From Acanthosepion lycidas (taxonomy: Eukaryota > Mollusca > Cephalopoda > Sepiida > Sepiidae), in contig OZ010599.1 of the NCBI GenBank assembly GCA_963932145.1, positions 46,495,565 to 46,559,564 on the forward strand: DNA of 64,000 bases, read 5' to 3'. The translations under genes and the position numbers were made by a program. Shown here one piece after another: positions 23,160 to 35,900 of the stretch. Under the pieces are notes generated by a model. It did no database searches, was not told the origin of the DNA, and saw only the letters and a program-made list of their open reading frames with translations. Position 1 is the stretch's first letter, and every line of letters begins with the position of its first letter.

Positions 23160-24190
23160 TATAAGTATTGGAAAAACTAACCACTAAACAAGCCAAAAAT
23201 GCTAGAATGCAACTCTACAAAACGCACATTATAACAAAGCCGGAAATGACTCAACTATACCAAACTATCAAACAAATGAGTGACAATCAAAACAACAAAC
23301 TGAGACAAAAACTCGTTAGCCTATGCAGTAACAGCAAGTGGAAGTATATCGGAAAGCCTATTCTAATAAAAAAAAATTATTGGATATAATGCTTTCCAAT
23401 ACAGAACAATAAGTCCTCAACTTCGGTTTAAAATTTGCCAACGGAATCCGCAAAGGAGACATAGTAGACACTATAGTAAAAATCACAAGCAAAACGATTC
23501 CGAGTTCAACAAAGGTTTCATTCCAGGCATAAAAACCAACAACGAAAATACATTACCACTGAGACATCTAAATACACTAAACCTAGTGAGAAATAAGGAA
23601 AAACACATTACTCCCTCTGACAAGGGAGGTGGGGATTGTAATCATAAACAAAAATACATACATAGGAAAAATTAACTCGCTACTCAATGATAACGACACA
23701 TACGAAAAAAATAAACGAACAAAAATAAATACTGAAACACAAAAATTAATTAATTAAAAATGAAAACAAATTGCGGTATAGACTCATAGAATATCACCCT
23801 AGAACACAAAAACTTTACGGTTTCCCTAAGACCCACAAAACTTTTATCCCTATGCGCCCCATCATTTCAAGAATAGGTAGCCCCCACCTCACACACACAC
23901 ACATACATACAATACCAAGAGCCATAGCAAAAATTTTAACCCCTCCCCTTTGGAACAATAAATCCATCACATCACAAAATTGTTGAAAAACTATGGGAAA
24001 CAAATATAACTGACAAATTCATTGCCAGTCTAGATACAGAATGACTTTACACTAGTATCCCAGTTGAAAAATGCTTAAATCTCTTAAAAAGGCAGCTAAC
24101 AAGATCAAAGTTAAACCTTTCCCTACTAATAGCTAAAATAACAAAAATCTCCCGCCTCATCACCAATCAATGCTATTTCACATTTAATAT
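23160..24190 (+). mobile_element. Penelope-like element, N-terminal and reverse transcriptase part
   Basis: Consecutive plus-strand frames show a lysine-rich N-terminus (23168-23389). SDKGGG near 23.62 kb and then NTYIGKINSLLNDNDTYEK follow. KLYGFPKTHKTFIPMRPIIS near 23.81-23.87 kb and SLD.E..YTSIPVEKCL near 24.03-24.08 kb complete the set. These are the conserved RT blocks of Penelope elements. Stops and frameshifts are numerous. The YRDDG block and GIY-YIG endonuclease are missing here but present in the separate C-terminal copy at 62.7-64.0 kb. Confidence 0.85.
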
Positions 24191-24277
24191 TTAAATGTGG
24201 TATAGTCAGGGACAAAGGTAATGGAGAGAAAAAAGAATATAGATGAATTTGGCTAGATTGAAAAAATATTCTTTAAA

Positions 24278-24299
24278 ATATATATATATATATACAAGT

Positions 24300-24362
<63 letters not shown>
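24278..24362. repeat. (TA)n microsatellite, two blocks
   Basis: TA runs interrupted by CAAGTGTT. Confidence 0.95.
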
Positions 24363-24363
<1 letters not shown>

Positions 24364-24439
24364 AATGTGAAAATCTTTGTGTATCACACTTTTTCAATTA
24401 AAGGCACACAACTCTATAAATTTTAAATATCTCAACTTC

Positions 24440-25100
24440 TTCGAATTCAAATAAAGCTTACTCCTCTGGGATTGGAATTGAATCCACAGATTGCAAATTT
24501 AGCTCTCTGTGAAATTGAAGACAGAGTGATAAACTTGGCTCAAAGAGATCTCAGCCATTTTGGTCTTCTAAATCCAAACAGAGAAACTGGAGGAATAAAC
24601 AGAGGAATTTTGAGAGAAACAGGATACAACATGAAAGAACTGGGGCAATGTGTTCAAAACAATGAACACCATTTGAACCAAGACCAACAGCAAGTCTATC
24701 AGAAGGTCCCTGATGACATCAGCAAGAACAAAGGAAAGATTTTCTTCTTGGATGCATCTGGAGATACTGGTAAAACTTTTATAACTAACCTTCTTTTATC
24801 TGAAATGAGACTCCAAATAAAAGTAGCTCTAGAAGTAACTTAATCTGGAATTGCTGCTATTCCTTCGCCTGGAGAGCGTACAGCATCTTCAAACTTGCAG
24901 TGGATTTGAACTACAATGAAACCCCTATTTGCAACATCAAAAGAGGAACCAATTTGGCTAAGCTACAGGAGACAAGCTTCATTGTTTGGGATGAATGTAC
25001 CATGTCACACATTTGAGCATTTGAGGCCCTGGATTAAACACTCAAAGACATTAGACAGAATTCACAAATCATGGGAAGTATCACTGTGCTACTCTCTGGT
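24440..25100 (+). pseudogene. Pif1-like (Helitron-type) DNA helicase fragment
   Basis: The frame 24472-24843 reads LNQDQQQVYQKV, then FFLDASGDTGKTF, a Walker A block matching the Pif1 APGGTGKT form with changes, then NLLLSEMRLQIKVALEVT. After a stop, SGIAAI..PG.RTA, TNLAKLQETSFIVWDECTMS (Walker B-like DE) and ITVLLSGD follow in mixed frames. That is the order of Pif1 motifs I, Ia and II-III as found in Helitrons. Rep is absent here, so this is an isolated relic, distinct from the Helitron at 12.3-17.7 kb. Confidence 0.8.
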
Positions 25101-25101
25101 G

Positions 25102-25166
25102 ATTAAGCATAGTAGACAGGGTGATCCAAAAGTCTTTTCTGAGTCTCCCTGTCTACTATGCTTAAT
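25102..25166. repeat. Perfect 20-bp inverted repeat with 25-nt spacer
   Basis: ATTAAGCATAGTAGACAGGG at 25102-25121 has its exact complement at 25147-25166. It begins where the helicase homology ends. Confidence 0.95.
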
Positions 25167-25370
25167 TCCCTCTTTCCTTTCTTTCCCTCTCTCACTCTTC
25201 TTTTCCCTCTCCCCTCCCCATGTCCATTTCTATTTCTCTTTCCGCCAAAAGACTTTATATTGAAATTTTTGTCTTTCTTCCCCTTTTTTTCTTTCTCTAT
25301 TTTAACTTTAATTTTTTTCCTTTTTCTCTCTTTTTTCTTTTTTCCTTTTCCTTGTGTCTGAATAAACTGA
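25147..25370. repeat. Pyrimidine-rich tract
   Basis: About 220 bp dominated by C and T on the plus strand, with few interruptions. The frames over it are compositional. Confidence 0.7.
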
Positions 25371-25555
25371 ACTCCATTTATTAATGCAAAACTGGTCGGA
25401 AGAGATGGACGTGAAGTCCATGAAATAAATTTTTTACCACCTGATCTGATGGATTTTTAAGGATTCTGTATTCATTATTATATTGCTCTGTTCTTACATT
25501 GAACTCTCTATGGATTTATATCCTCCTTGGAATTATCACTACTAATCATCAATTG

Positions 25556-25556
<1 letters not shown>

Positions 25557-25588
<32 letters not shown>

Positions 25589-25934
25589 AAGATTAGAAGA
25601 AATTCACGCATAACACTCTGCCCGGGTTTCGACCTTACGGTCTCGTCTGGATAGTTACTTATGCATGGTTAATCAGTAGCACTAATATTAAGCCCGCTTA
25701 TATAAATTGACTAAGCGCCATATATTAGAAATATCAGAAGGGGGGGATGAGAGGAGAGTTGGAAGAACCGGAGGTAAGGAAAAAAATTCATTTTTAATCA
25801 TACTAGCCAAAAGTGTATTTATTAGTATGTCTACATTTTCACATAACCTTGGACCGTTGATTCAGCAAATTGATTTTGCCCAGGTATGTTCCTATTTTCA
25901 ATATATCTGAAAACACATATATATATTAGATAGG

Positions 25935-25980
<46 letters not shown>

Positions 25981-25988
25981 CAAAAGTA

Positions 25989-26033
<45 letters not shown>
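25557..26033. repeat. Cluster of (TA)n and (GATA)n microsatellites
   Basis: TA runs at about 25557-25582 and 25989-26033, and a GATA run at about 25925-25980. The sequence between them shows no recognised gene. Confidence 0.92.
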
Positions 26034-26034
<1 letters not shown>

Positions 26035-26440
26035 GGTCTTCGACTTACTGCGGAGATCCGTTCCTACGGCGCGACTGATCGTTCGTTGTAATTTTGATTT
26101 TGCTGGTGTGTTGTTATTTTTGAGGATAAATTTAGCAGTTTAAAATTTTTTGTAGTAGATAATTAATTTGATTTTTTGTTCGAGTCAACTGGGGTAGTGT
26201 ATTTCTGTATGATATTTTTAAGATAAAATTCATCTTGTTTGTAGTTGAAGTGCATTTGGTTTTTGTAGAAAAATTTATGTTATTTTTGACTGTGCGTTCA
26301 CTATCGTTATTATTTACTTTAGAAAGTTTAACTCAAAGTTTAACTCAAAGTTTAACTCAAAGTTTAACTCAAAGTTTAACTTAACGTTCGTAGTCTAACT
26401 CCGAACACGGCCACAATGTGCCAACTATGTTCGGAAAATA
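26034..26440. repeat. Unclassified repeat with a 12-bp minisatellite
   Basis: Unit AAAGTTTAACTC is repeated five times at 26323-26382, the last unit ending in T. The left part, starting GGGGTCTTCGACTTACTGCG, is richer in G+C than the rest and looks like one end of a mobile element, but no partner end was found. Confidence 0.6.
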
Positions 26441-26805
26441 AAAAAAAACACTATAACTCTAGAAACAACATAGAAGAAAATATTATCATTAAATTTAACT
26501 ATTTTATAGAAACAGTATGAGATGGAGATAATATAATTTTTTTTAAAACAAATGTTTGGGATGATTGCTTATTGCTTCAACAAAAAAAATGCAAAAATAA
26601 GTACTTTGGGGTATTTTCTGTTATAACAACTTGAACGGAAGAAAAATATTTTTAAGTTTCTGGCATTGAAAATGTTTTGATTATCTATAAAAATAACAGC
26701 ACAAATGTTTTCTTTCTCAGGCTACCCTTCACTACACTCCTACCCTTCCACTAAGACTAAATCATATTTATCAAATCATATCAACAGTATTATGTATAGA
26801 GAGAT

Positions 26806-26816
26806 TATATATAGAG

Positions 26817-26858
<42 letters not shown>
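26806..26858. repeat. (TA)n microsatellite upstream of NPC2
   Basis: TA run ending about 65 bp before the NPC2 start codon. No clear core promoter is seen. CTATTTCCAG at about 26887-26896 could be a 3' splice site if a 5' UTR exon exists. Confidence 0.85.
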
Positions 26859-26859
<1 letters not shown>

Positions 26860-26922
26860 TTATAAACAGTCATAAGATCAAATATTCTATTTCCAGTAAG
26901 CAGGCGGAGATTGAGAAACAAA

Positions 26923-26992
26923 ATGAATATCTTGTTGATTTACATTTTTTGTTTGCCTGTTTTCCTGTCAGCACTTCCAATGAAAGATTGCG
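26923..26992 (+). CDS. NPC2: NPC2 exon 1 (signal peptide and first cysteine)
   Basis: Start codon to the GT donor (GTAGGAAT). Encodes the signal peptide and PMKDCG. The exon ends after the first base of a glycine codon. Confidence 0.92.
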
Positions 26993-29900
26993 GTAGGAAT
27001 GATTTGGCTTTTATGATTAGCTTTTAATTCTTGCAAATATCATATTTATTCACAATTTTTCTATTTCCTTTAAAGTCAAGAACTATTTTATTATTTTATA
27101 AAAAGCACAAAAAAAAACTTGTTTTTAAACAAAATGTATAATGTTACATTGCAGTTGGCACCATACTAGCATAAAATAATTACAAATACAAACAATTTCA
27201 AAAGCTTCAATATATGTGGAGTGTCAGAAAAGTTCGCAGCCAGACCAACCTCCTAAAATCTGATTTTGGGAATTGAGTTGAGCCAAGTACATTGGTATAT
27301 TGTGAAATGAAAGTTTTCTTTTTTAAGTTGACATGTGTTTTATAAATATTGTTATTCTTTGAAACACGAGTAAATATACTCAAATGCAAATTTAAATTAT
27401 CTCATGCTAAATTTCTTACTTCCGATCTCTCCCACTATTTAACTTAGTAAAAAGAATGCTGATTATCAACTCATTGTGACTCACTCTAATAAACATTATT
27501 TCCATGTTACTTGAGAGACTTTACAAACACATTATAATTTCAATTTTCATATTACCCTTAGAGCTAGAATAGGTTGAGTGTGCAGATTTGAGTGTATTAG
27601 GTTTAACTTTAAATCCTGTAAATATATCATTTGGGAATCAAAAACTGATCCACACTTTTTTCTGCAATAAGGGAAAATGTTTAGATATTTGAATTTAAGT
27701 TTTTTGCTTGAATTAAACTTGAAATATAATTGAAATTGCAAATTCTGCCTTTCTGAATATATGTGGTCAGGACAGATCCAGATTTAGGAATCAAAAAAAA
27801 GTTGGTGACATCTTTTAGTCCGTGGTCATGTGTCGGCCATATCGAATTAAAAATGGCGGCCATTTCAGGCCATAAGCTTTCGTCATCAAAGAATAATTTT
27901 TTTCAAAACATGGACATGTTGTATACTGTTTTGTTGAAAATTTTATGCTGAATCAGAATCATATAACAATAATGGGTCAAAAATGTACCGGTAAAATGTT
28001 TTATATTGGGTCATATAAGTACATTTTATCAAAATTTGCGAGCACAAGACATCCTTTACACAACGGGTCTGTTCAAATAACTCAGTAAAGCTAGATTTCC
28101 GCTTCAACAAATTTGTGTGCCAAATCGGTCATATGTTGAGAGTAGAGTGTTTCAACTCTCACACGCTGCCCCCCCCCCCATGGCAAGTAAGTCAGAACAA
28201 TAAATTGTTAGAGGGTGTGATTAAAATTGTCTTAAGTGGAGATCCGCCTTAAAACTGACTTTGTGTTTATTCATAATAGCCAAGTGAGTCATTAATTCTC
28301 TTAAACCCTTGTGTTTGTAATAAAAAAGAAGTGAGCAATTTCCTGGGGCGGGGGGCAAGTCCAGGGCTTACCGCCGAAAAAATCATAAAATTGAAGACGT
28401 CATAAATATAATAAATATTTATGCACTAATTAAACATACAGTTACAGAAATCAGTTCATGAGTATTGCTAGATCAATTTGACAATGGTGTGTTAGTTGGA
28501 TTCCTGCAACATCTGGCACCTTCTCATTTACAGAACTGGAAACAAGCAACTTGTTTCACACGACACGGGCAGACATTTCCTCTCGCACATTTTAAACAGT
28601 TGCATGGCACAGGAAAGTCATCTGGAAGTTTTGATACACTCACTATAAGATGCTTCAATTGTCCTATTTCATCGTCCACATATCAATTCTTGTGGAATCA
28701 GTGATATTTGATTGACAAAAGACGCATGCTGCCACAAGTATGTATGGAAATATGCACATCGAATATGCTGCTTCATGCTCTCACTGGTCGCCAGAAAGTC
28801 AAACTGATATTTCTTGTCATGATACACCTCGTATCTCGGGGGTCATCAAAGTTAGTGCATTTATTGCTCGGGGGAAAGCGTCTGATTAAGAATTGTTCAG
28901 CATTTGCAATTATGAACGTTGCTGATTCCACTTTTTTCTATGTACTTCCCACAACATGCAATTATCATCTTTTCAATATTGAATCCCCCTATTCCAAGAA
29001 AAATATTAGAAAATCTTTCTTATTGATTCAGTTGAAGCTCTCTAGCTAACCAATAAACTTCCTCGTTAGACCAGAGAGGGCCACACGACATGCTTCTCTG
29101 CTGCAAAACAACGTGGAAATTGACCATAGCTGTAAAAATAGAATCATACTCTGTCTTAGGATGTGGGATTATAATCCCACATCCTGCGACATCATTTAAA
29201 AAGCGATGATTAGTGTAAAGAGTAAATGTTAATCTTGTAATTGGTTTATTGTTGATTGCTAACATACAATACATCAGCACTGAATCTACTGATAACAGGA
29301 TAGGCATTCTTGAATGTACAAAATAACGGTTTAGAATTTAAGATTTGAACCACTTGGAATCTGTATTTGATGATCTTTGGAAATTGTAACTTTTATTTGT
29401 CTCAAAATTTTCAGGTATTTCAGCTCTAGTTGCAATGTTTCCACCTTTCATAAGCTTTTGACACTCTAACATTTATTCTGAAGATCGCCACTTTGTGACA
29501 AACTCTGTAGATGCCTTGCTTATCTGTTGCTGTTGATCATTATCGTGATTGTTCTCTGCATTCCTTTCTTCAAGTATAATTACAGTCTCAAAAAAGAAAA
29601 GCACATTACCAAGCTTCAAGTTACAATTAAAACCCAACAGGATATCATTAAGCTCAATAACATACTTTGTAAAGCAATGAAATCAGTCAAAATGATACGA
29701 GCTAAATGAATCCAATAAATATTTATTCTGCAATATATGACCCAATAAAAGTCCCCATAACTTTTTACCGGTAAATTTTGACCCATTATTGTTATATGAT
29801 TCTGATTCAGCATAAAATTTTCAACAAAACGGTATACAACATGTCCGTGTTTTGAAAAAATTACTTTTTGGTGACCAAGGCTTATTGCCTGAAATGGCCG

Positions 29901-32900
29901 CCATTTTTAATTCAATATGGCCGACACATAACCACGGACTAAAAGATGGCACCAACTTTTTTTTTTGATTCCCAGATCTGGATCTGTCCTGACCACATAT
30001 ATTTAGAAAGGCAGAATTTGCAATTTCAATTATATTTCAAGTTTAATTTAAGCAAAAAACTTAAATTCAAATATCTAAACATTTTCCCTTATTGCAGAAA
30101 AAAGTGTGGATCAGTTTTCTATTGTTATTCTTTAATAAAGTGTTTCTCCACTTGGCAATGTGTTTTATTAGACTGATCAGAAAATAATATCTGATTTTAG
30201 TATAAAAATTTTAATTGTGTTCTAATATATTATTATAATAGTTGCACGAAAATATATTACTCATCCCTAATGATTAAAGTGTCCTCTTTGTTAATTGTAT
30301 ATAAATGTCTTTCAGAATTTAAATTCAAACATTATATACCCCTCATCTTGAACATGTAAAAAGAAGAGTTGTGTTTAATTTTTAGCATGAATTCAAGCTT
30401 GGTCATAATTCTTCTCAAACTGCTGCCAACATTAATAAGAGCATGGGGTGAACAAAATCCGCTTGTGATCGAACAATACGGTGCTGGTTTCTGAAGTTCC
30501 GCAGTGGGGATACGAGTCTTGAAGAACAAAGTGGTAGAAGATGTCCATTTGCGATTGACAACCAACATCTGAAAACACTAGTTGAAAAAAGGATCAGAGA
30601 AATGTCTCAGATAATTTCAACAATATCAGATCATCTCAAGAAAATTGATAAGGAGAAGATATTCGATAAATGCGCTTGACATGAACTCAGTGAAAGTCAA
30701 AGATTTCGACGTTTTGAAGTGTGTTCGGTGCTGCGCCTGCAAAATTAGAATGATTGATCCATTTCTTGATCGAATAGTGACTTGTGATGAGAAATGAATC
30801 CTTTATGACAATTGTAAACAATCAGATCAATGGTTTGATCATGACGAAGCACCCAAACACTTTCTAAAACAGATATTGCACCAAGAGAAGCTAATGGTGA
30901 TTGTCTGGTAATCCACCATTGGTGTTATCTATTATAGCTTTCTGGAATCTAACCAGAACATCACTGCTAAAATTTACTGCCAACAACTGGATGAAATGCA
31001 CATTCAATTAAACAATATGAAACCAGCACTAGTTAATTGATGAGGTTCAATTCTGCTTTATGATAAAGCTCAGCACATGTTGCCAGGATGATACTAGAGA
31101 ATCTTACTGACTTGTAAAATATTTTTTCTCGGAGGGAATGGGAGAAGAGAGATCATTACTTCTTTTATCCAAAATATTAAAAAAGGTCCGTACATAACAA
31201 ACAAAAAACTACCTCATGAAATTTGAAAGCTACAAACATTTATTGCCTAGAAATAAAGCAATATAACAAGATACACTTTTTACAAAAAGCTTGCACAAAA
31301 ATTCATTTTTGTGTGCCTTATTATGAATAAGGCAAGATAACAGAACATAATTATAGAAATTATAGGCTCTCAAAAAGATTTACAATACAATTCTTCAGAT
31401 CACGAAAAAAAACTTTAAGATGATACAAAAACTGTAAATAAAGGAATAAAATACGTTTTAGAAAAAAAAGTGCACTCACCTAACAGAGAGATGAAAAGAT
31501 CTACTGAGACATCTTTGGCAATCCACGTGCATCACTGGGACCTTTAACGATGATTTTAAAATGTCTTTGAGTTTTCTTTCTGCTTTCTTTTCATGGACAA
31601 CCTTCAGTTTTGTTCTTTTTCGTCGTCGTAGAAGTTGTCGACATAGTCCTTGAGAATGCCGAAACCTTTTAGCTTTTTGCTCCTCTAGTAATGTCTATCG
31701 ACTTTCATATATGACTGCCACAAACCCTCCCGCTCTCTCTTTAATAAAATTCTTTCAAAAGTAAGTGTATAAAACAAACTTAGACTATTATAGTATTTAT
31801 TTTATTTATATTTTTATTATTATTTTTAATTATTTTGTATTACTAATAATTTTTTTATGACCAGCATATGAGACTTTGCCTGTATCTGCCATATCTGCTG
31901 ATTTTTGGCCCACTGACTACCATTTTTTCACGCATCTTGAAAATTCTTTAATCCAAAAGTCGTTCCATTGCAAAGAAGATGCAGAAACTGCATCCTAAAA
32001 TTTCTTGGCATCCAAACGTTTAGAGTTTTATTGTAAAGACATAAATAATGCTGTAACTCAATAGCAGAAATGTATTGGTGTTCAGAGTTTCTATTTGACT
32101 GATTTAAATGCTGCTTAAATATATTAATTCAGGAATAAAAGCTGGTTCTAAAACCAAACGCTATTTTACGAACATCCTAATAAAATAAATGTTAACTTTT
32201 AAATTGCAATGAAGTTATAAACTGAACCTTGACTCCTAAAAGCAAAGTTAAAATGGAATTTGTTGAATCAATGCAGTCAAATTTACTTCACTTCACTATA
32301 TAGAACAGGTAACATTTTACAAATAAAATGCAATGAGCTATGATACTTTTGATAATCAAGATAATGTAATAGAGAGACAGGGTTTGAGAATTACATAAAT
32401 AATAGATTATATATATATAAATGCCATGTCCCTTCAGGATATAGGCAATCATAGCTCTCTGCCGAATCCTTCTTGTTATGATAGGTATTCTCTCTGACAG
32501 ATGTAGACTGGTCAAGAAAAGATAACTCTCCTGTGGGTATAGCGATATTACCTTTTATACAGAACCTAATTTATATATCGCTACACCTTCCTGAACCTAG
32601 GAGGCTATATGAACAACCCTGGGAAACATAACCCGACTCTCAGAGTGAGTCTCTTTATTTCTTTTCATAAGAAATCTAGGTCTTAACTGATTGTCCTCAT
32701 TTACATCATCATAATACTTCCGATCACTCTCAGATTGTTACTCACTACTAACGGATACACTTATTCTCTCTTCCCTCTCCACTTTCATATCTCTGGTGGT
32801 CTTCCTGATCACTCTCAATATTGGATTCATTCATCCTTTCTTGCGTCGTCTGTTCTTCTGCTTCCTCCCCCTCCTTTTCTAAAACTTCATGTTCTCTTGT

Positions 32901-35900
32901 GATTCTAAATTAGTTTCCGTGGGCCAGTATGCCCTGTACATTCTTTATTAACACAGCTGGGTTAAATCCCTTTTGCACCACAAAATTTGCCTTTTCAGGA
33001 CTTGAATCCTTGTCCTTTCTGTACCCCACACTTTCATTCATTGCAAATGATATAGTAATCGGAGCTCTTATTTGTCTTTCCATCAATGTAGATGGGCTTT
33101 GTCTTCTGCCTGCATGCGGAATAGCTCTATAATTTAGGAGTAGTCTGGGTAAATAACTTTCTATATAACAATTCATTGAAGAAAATGCTTTCAATACCAA
33201 TTTTTACCGCTTGAACAATTCTCTCTACAATTCCATTTGACTGTAGGTGGTGTTTTGTATGGAATGCAGGCAATACATTTTAACCATGCACATAAAGTTT
33301 CTTCACAAAAATCAGGTGCATTGTCGGAGACCAAAGTTTTTGGAACTCCATTTCTCGGAAACACTGTCCTCAAGTGTTTCCGAGAAATGGAGTTCCAAAA
33401 AATGTCTCTTTATTCTATCCACGATTCTATTCAACACTGGATCCTGCCTAATTCCCAACTTACACCGATTTAAGGGTAATACGTCCGTTTCTATCAAGTG
33501 CAAAATCATATCCTCATAATTTTTACTTGCTTCAACATTTTTACTCTCAAAATTTAACTGAGATGACGCATCCACGTGCGGAATAGTATTTCTTTTAATA
33601 TATATGATGTCATAGTCGAATGTTATATGCTCAATCGCCCATCTTAATATCCTGGCAGATGTGACCTTTGGCAACTCTCTTCTGGGGTTGAATATAAATT
33701 CGAAAGGCTTATAATCGGATTTTAATAGAAATTTTTTTTCCAGCAAAATATTTCTTACTTTTTCCATGCCCCACACAATCGCCAATGCTTCCTTCTCAAT
33801 ATTCGAATAATTTGTCTCCGCCAATGTTAGTTTTCTTCATAAGTACATTACAAAGGTGATCCTTCTGCGACAATATTGTGGCTATAGCAGAGTCACTTGC
33901 ATCAGTAGTTAACGTCAGTTCTTTCGCTGGGTCGAAGATTTTATCAACTGGTTTATTTATGAGTGCCTTTTTTAATTTCTCGAAAGTGATCTCATGTCAT
34001 TTTGTCCGTTAAAACTCTGTATTCTTCTTCCTTATTTCATTAAATGGTTCCACAAGGTCATTATATCGCAGTAGATATCTGGTATAGAAATTGGTTAATA
34101 CTAAAAAAAGATTTTAACTCTTTTATCTCTGGGTGCTGCTATCTCTGATATCTTATTAATGAGTTTATCATCCGGTGACATACCATCGAATACCATTGGA
34201 TATTTGAAATTTTTTCAGTATTAAACTTGCATTTATCGCGATTAGTTGTCACGCCCGCGTTATTTAACTTTCTCAAAACTTGCTCCGTTTTACTTTTGAG
34301 CTCTTCTTTACTGCGCGCGCCAATACCAATGTCGTCTTGATATACAATTATATTTTTAATCCCCTCTAAAACCTTTTCGATAGATTTTTGTAAAATGTGA
34401 CTTGACGTTTTTACTCAAAATGACAGCCAAGTCCATCTTATTAATTCAATAGTAGTGTTCATTGTGGTGACTTCTTGAAACTTGCTATTAATCTTTATCT
34501 GATTATATGCTGACTTACGGTCAACTTTAGCAAAGTATTTCATACCGGCAGACTCATGGCACACTGTTTCAATGTTTGGCAACGGGAATGAATCCGAACA
34601 GTTCTGATGATTCACGGGTACTTTATAATTGCCACAAATTCTTAAATCTCCATTTGGCTTGTGCATCACCACAATGGGTGAAACCCAGTTGCTACCACCC
34701 TGGCTGGCTTTTAACTACCATTTTGTTCGGTTTAGCAACTACCAAGGGTAGTATGTGAACATGAACTTTTCAGGCTTGAAAATACACGAGTTAAGTGTTT
34801 TCTTTAAGCCGAATACTCGCCTTATATCCCCTTAATAATCCAATATCCGGTTCTACAGCTTCGATGTATACACTTTTAACAAGTCAATTCCTAAAAGACC
34901 GTAGCTTTTGATGTTTTCTACCACTATGATGGGAATTATTTCGAATCTATTTTTTATCGCAGACGTGCCTTCAAAGCATCCTAAAATTTTGATGAAGGGA
35001 CCCACCAAACTGTTTCAACTGGAGATAACTTTTCTTTAACTTTAGTCTACCCATTCTTTCCCCCAAATTCTTTTTATCGACGTAACATCACTTCCAGTAT
35101 CCACCTGTATGAGTAAAGTTACTTCATTCAACTTCACAATTTCTCTACTTTTATACTATGCTTTTGATGTAATGGAATAACCTGGCACCCCCATGAGTGA
35201 CTACACTATAGGCAGTAAGTATCTATAAAGTCAACGGACTATGTGAGACTTGCTGCGATCTGTTGAATACTACTTCGACTTACTCGTGAACTATTCTACC
35301 TTCCAAACAGTAGCACTCACTACTGGTTTTACAATAACCTTTATTTAGTTATCCTCTGTGTTGTTCCAGTGATATTGCTATTAGCACGGAATATAACAGC
35401 TTTTATTTCAAATAATTCCGTACTTTCAATCAGGGGATCTATATTTTTCACTTTCTCCTCTCGCTTTTCATGTGTGCATACCGCCTGGAAATTATACCTC
35501 TTTTTATACTTAAAACACCATTTCCCAAAGGCCGGACACTTATTTTTGCTGTTTTCATGTCCCTTATTGCAATATCTACATACAATTAAGATTTTAGTAG
35601 TACTGTAAGTTTCCATGCTGTCTTCGGAGACAATAAATTTTTGAATCAATTCCAACTGTCGTAAGAACTCCACACATGCTTCCAGATTCGTATTATGAGC
35701 TTCAAGTCACACCAGAATTTTACGCTTGTACGAGATGTCAAACATTCCTTCGATCAGTCTTAACACAATTAGCTCGTCTTCGATAAACATTTATTCCGAA
35801 ACTATTCTTTCAAACTCACAATATCTCGACGCTTCTTTCAATCACTGTACATATTGCATAATAGTTTCGTCCGGTCTGTCTACTTTCGAGAAATTTAGTC

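Noticed and set aside
25158-25361. Phenylalanine/leucine/serine-rich frame as a membrane protein
   Set aside because: Caused by the pyrimidine-rich tract.
27640-30119. Assembly artefact as the origin of the fold-back arms
   Set aside because: The arms have diverged from each other at many positions, so they are old real copies and not a duplicated contig end.
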